DNA of 64,000 bases from Pseudomonas abieticivorans (GTDB lineage Bacteria; Pseudomonadota; Gammaproteobacteria; Pseudomonadales; Pseudomonadaceae). The position numbers and the translations under genes were made by a program. The notes below the pieces were generated by a model. That model worked only from the letters and a program-made list of their open reading frames with translations, did no database searches and was not told the origin of the DNA. The DNA is taken from contig NZ_CP094975.1 of the NCBI RefSeq assembly GCF_023509015.1, positions 5,759,501-5,823,500 on the forward strand. The letters run 5' to 3'. Shown in pieces: positions 61,755 through 64,000 of this stretch; within the stretch, counting starts at the first letter, position 1; every line of letters starts with the position of its first letter.

Positions 61755-63001
61755 GGAACGGTTGCGCCTTTGCCTGCCAGCGCCGTGGCGCGGCCCACAC
61801 GCAGCGGCGCGGTCTCATGCAGGCCCAGCCCGAGCAGGGCCACTACCCCTGCGCAGGCGGCCTGCAGCAACAGCGGTGCGCTCAGCCCGTGAGCGTCGGC
61901 CAGCCAGCCGCCGATCACCGGGCTCAATACGCCACCCACCACTTCACCCATGCCCATGACCAACCCCACGCAGGCCGCGATGCAGTGCGTGGGCACGGTT
62001 TCCGAAGGGATGGTGGCCATGAAGATCGGCGCGACACCGCTGGCCGACCAGGTCACGAACAGCAGGCCGCACAGTGCCCAGAAGGGCCCCTGAAAGTACA
62101 GCGCGGCCAAGGGCGTAAGGGCGCCGATCAATGAAAATACCACCACCACGCTACGGCGCCCCCACCGGTCGGACAGGGCGGGTACGATAAAACTGCACAG
62201 GGTGGCGCTGGCGCCCAGCACGCTCATCAGGATGCCCATGTCGGTTGAGCTGAAGTGGCGCTCGTTCAAGTAATACACCGGCATGAAGGCCCAGCCCAGC
62301 ACCATCCAGGCCACGTAAAAACAGGCGATCACCATGCTCAGCCAGACGTTGCGATAGCGCAGCAGGTCCAGCAGCGAGGTTGTGGTACGCGCCCGCGGCG
62401 TGGGTGTGGTGGTGACGGTGGCCTTGGGTTCCTTGACGTATTTCCAGATCAGGCAGGCGGCAATCAAACCAGGCACCCCGGCCACGAAGAACGCCAACCG
62501 CCAGTGGTAGTGGCTGGCAATCGCCACCAGCACCAGCGGGGCGATGCAGGAGCCCAGCAAGTTGCTGCCAAAGTTCTGCATGATGCCCATGTTCCGGCCC
62601 CTGCGGGCGGGCGTCGAGTTCATCGCCATCAAGGTTTGCGAAATCGGCAGGATGGGCCCCTCGGCAAGGCCCATCAACAGACGGGCAGCCAGCAACATGA
62701 AAAATGAACCGGCCAGGCCGGACACGAACGAGCACGCCGAGAAAATCATGACCGCCGCCAACAGGTAGGGTTTGCGCCGGCCGCTACGATCGGACTGGGC
62801 GCCCAGCACGTAACCGGACAGCGCCCAGGTAAGCGAAAGGGCCGACACCAGCAGGCCGATCTGGGTGTTGCTCAAGGCTAGGTCCTGCGCCACGAAAGGC
62901 GCCAGGAAGCTCATGGCATTGCGATCGAAAAAGACAAAGCCGAAGCTCAGGCTGAGGACAAACAACAGACGGTTTTCATAGCAAGTGAACCAGCGGCGCA
63001 T
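61751..63001 (-). CDS. MFS permease controlled by a -24/-12 promoter
   Basis: 416 residues from the ATG at 63001 (GGAGA upstream). Its first helix reads NRLLFVLSLSFGFVFFDRNAMSFLAPFV, followed by SDRSGRRKPYLL and RLLMGLAEGPILPISQT, typical of the anion:cation symporter/aromatic-acid branch of the MFS. A sigma-54 promoter lies about 60 bases upstream, and an XylR/DmpR-type activator is divergent, so this gene is probably activator-dependent. Aromatic-acid or glucarate-like substrates are usual for the branch. Confidence 0.85.
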   Translation of the reverse strand: MRRWFTCYENRLLFVLSLSFGFVFFDRNAMSFLAPFVAQDLALSNTQIGLLVSALSLTWALSGYVLGAQSDRSGRRKPYLLAAVMIFSACSFVSGLAGSFFMLLAARLLMGLAEGPILPISQTLMAMNSTPARRGRNMGIMQNFGSNLLGSCIAPLVLVAIASHYHWRLAFFVAGVPGLIAACLIWKYVKEPKATVTTTPTPRARTTTSLLDLLRYRNVWLSMVIACFYVAWMVLGWAFMPVYYLNERHFSSTDMGILMSVLGASATLCSFIVPALSDRWGRRSVVVVFSLIGALTPLAALYFQGPFWALCGLLFVTWSASGVAPIFMATIPSETVPTHCIAACVGLVMGMGEVVGGVLSPVIGGWLADAHGLSAPLLLQAACAGVVALLGLGLHETAPLRVGRATALAGKGATVP

Positions 63002-63070
63002 GGTCAATCTCCGGCATGATTATTGTTATTGGATTACCGACGGGCAGGGCTCGTCGGTTAGCCATGACTT

Positions 63071-63086
63071 AGCAAGGGTCAGGCCA
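63071..63086 (-). promoter_or_regulatory. sigma-54 (-24/-12) promoter
   Basis: Read leftward, TGGCCTGACCCTTGCT has the invariant GG and GC exactly ten bases apart and TTGC at -12, matching TGGCNNG-N4-TTGCT. It lies 70 bases upstream of the MFS permease start and is oriented toward it. Confidence 0.7.
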
Positions 63087-63152
63087 GCGGCGATTAGCGC
63101 GTTCAACCGATTGAAATCAAAGCATTCAGCCTGCCTGTGCGGTGGCGCTGCC

Positions 63153-63192
63153 TTGATCTTTGTTGATGAACGTGGGAAAAATTGATGATCAA
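63153..63192. promoter_or_regulatory. candidate activator-binding sites
   Basis: TTGATC (63153), TTGATG (63163) and the near-palindrome TTGATGATCAA (63182-63192) recur within 40 bases, 67 to 121 bases upstream of the -24/-12 promoter. XylR/DmpR-type activators bind TTGAT/ATCAA repeats, so these are likely upstream activator sites. Confidence 0.5.
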
Positions 63193-63254
63193 ACCCGATC
63201 TCTCCAATCCCCCGCGCACCGATGCGGCGGATAACAACAATAACCGGAGAAGGC

Positions 63255-64000
63255 ATGAATCGTACGTCCATGGCAGCCCCTCACGCCTGTGCCCCGCGCC
63301 CCGCGCACAGTTATGAAACCTGCGAGCCGACGCCGGCAGACCTGCGGCGTTTTCTGCGTTTCTCCGACGAGGACGCGCGGATCTGGCTCGATGACCAGAG
63401 CATGGTCATGTTGCACTCCAGCGCACTAGGTGCGCTGCGTCGCGAGCTGATCGAGAGCGTCGGGCGCGACGGTGCCAAGCGTATCCTGATGCGCATCGGC
63501 TATTCGGCGGGCACCCAGGACGCCGCCCTGGTGCGCAAGCGCTGGACGGGCTCGGACGAGCGCAGTTCGTTCATCGCCGGTGGGCGCCTGCACGCGCTGC
63601 AGGGCATCGTGCGCGTGGAGACCGTGGAGCTGGACCTGAACATTGGCCAGGGTCATTTCCATGGCGAGTACCTGTGGCACGACTCCCGCGAGGCCCATGA
63701 GCACATCGCCCATTACGGCGTGGGGGATGAGGCCGTGTGCTGGATGACCCTGGGCTATGCAGCAGGCTACGCCAGTGCCTTCATCGGCAAGCTGGTGGTG
63801 TACCGCGAGGTGGAGTGCGTGGCAGCGGGCGGCAAGGTGTGCCGGGTCGTCGGCGATACCGCCGACCGGTTGCCGCACCATGAGCACAGCGAGGCGTTGC
63901 GGCACTGGGACCCCAGCCACTTCATCCGGATGAATTCGATCTGGTCCGAGGGGCAAGGCGATGCCCCGCAACCGGCCAGTACCACCAGCAGCTTGCCAGT
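63255..64000 (+). CDS. XylR/DmpR-type activator, N-terminal part
   Basis: The frame runs from an ATG at 63255 (GGAGAAGG upstream) to the window end without a stop, about 248 residues. Residues about 28-150 fit the XylR_N sensor (FLRFSDEDARIWLDDQSMVM, then LRRELIESVGRDGAKRILMR) and residues about 150-215 the V4R domain (HIAHYGVGDEAVCWMTLGYAAGYAS). The AAA+ domain that contacts sigma-54 would follow outside the window. This family is activated by aromatic effectors. The neighbouring -24/-12 promoter is the likely target. Confidence 0.85.
   Translation, partial: MNRTSMAAPHACAPRPAHSYETCEPTPADLRRFLRFSDEDARIWLDDQSMVMLHSSALGALRRELIESVGRDGAKRILMRIGYSAGTQDAALVRKRWTGSDERSSFIAGGRLHALQGIVRVETVELDLNIGQGHFHGEYLWHDSREAHEHIAHYGVGDEAVCWMTLGYAAGYASAFIGKLVVYREVECVAAGGKVCRVVGDTADRLPHHEHSEALRHWDPSHFIRMNSIWSEGQGDAPQPASTTSSLP

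Noticed and set aside
1..64000. Prophage, integron, intact insertion sequence, tRNA or rRNA
   Set aside because: I found no transposase, integrase, structural phage gene or RNA-gene signature on either strand.

Overview
The window looks like chromosomal DNA of a Pseudomonas, most likely of the putida/fluorescens side of the genus. The evidence is high GC, the characteristic REP sequences (core GTAGGAGCGGATTTATCC) and family content: a DUF3077 protein, an LsfA-type peroxiredoxin, a FecI/FecR/TonB-receptor trio, SphA-like outer-membrane channels, and many MFS carriers with LysR, AraC and MarR regulators. I see no rRNA, tRNA, intact insertion sequence, CRISPR array or phage. It reads as an accessory catabolic region made of small regulator + transporter + enzyme modules.

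Layout. 1-5.5 kb: the end of a DHA2 drug exporter, two small orphan proteins beside a REP pair, a membrane protein, an MFS exporter broken by a frameshift, a scar joining a decayed WYL regulator to an unrelated gene fragment, and a divergent MerR/membrane-protein pair. 5.6-10.4 kb: AraC regulator, SphA-like channel, MFS carrier and a NylA-like amidase, closed by a strong terminator. 10.5-16 kb: chemoreceptor with two small companions, an OruR-type AraC regulator, an unknown protein and a small P-loop kinase. 16-19 kb: a dehydrogenase, and an EamA exporter with a divergent LysR. 19.2-28.1 kb: seven co-directional genes, namely 3-hydroxybenzoate 4-monooxygenase (mobA), a mobR-like MarR regulator, SphA-like channel, MFS carrier, stilbene-cleaving-type carotenoid oxygenase, aldehyde dehydrogenase and an AraC regulator. 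They suggest uptake and breakdown of stilbenes or lignin-like dimers to hydroxybenzoates and then protocatechuate-type products.

28-33.5 kb: two GNAT acetyltransferases, a LysR regulator with a second leuCD-type isomerase, a small CxxC protein and a 1-Cys peroxiredoxin. 33.6-38.6 kb: ECF sigma factor, anti-sigma regulator, TonB receptor and an MscS channel. 38.6-43.6 kb: M20 amidohydrolase, MHS permease, porin and LysR. 43.6-50.8 kb: two paralogous hybrid histidine kinases separated by a sugar permease, a glyoxalase-fold protein and a perfectly regular array of eight 132-bp REPIN units. 50.9-55.5 kb: EcsC protein, AraC regulator with a divergent threonine-dehydratase-like enzyme, a small secreted protein, and a histidine ammonia-lyase homologue that lacks the Ala-Ser-Gly triad that forms the MIO cofactor. 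55.6-64 kb: two LysR genes, a split transketolase/dehydrogenase/permease operon, a second permease with a -24/-12 promoter, and the start of a divergent XylR/DmpR-type activator that runs off the window.

Three genes (MFS exporter near 2.59 kb, mobR-like near 21.60 kb, hybrid kinase near 50.77 kb) each look one base too long at a C/G run. These are either real inactivations or base-calling errors, and this affects how those three genes should be read.
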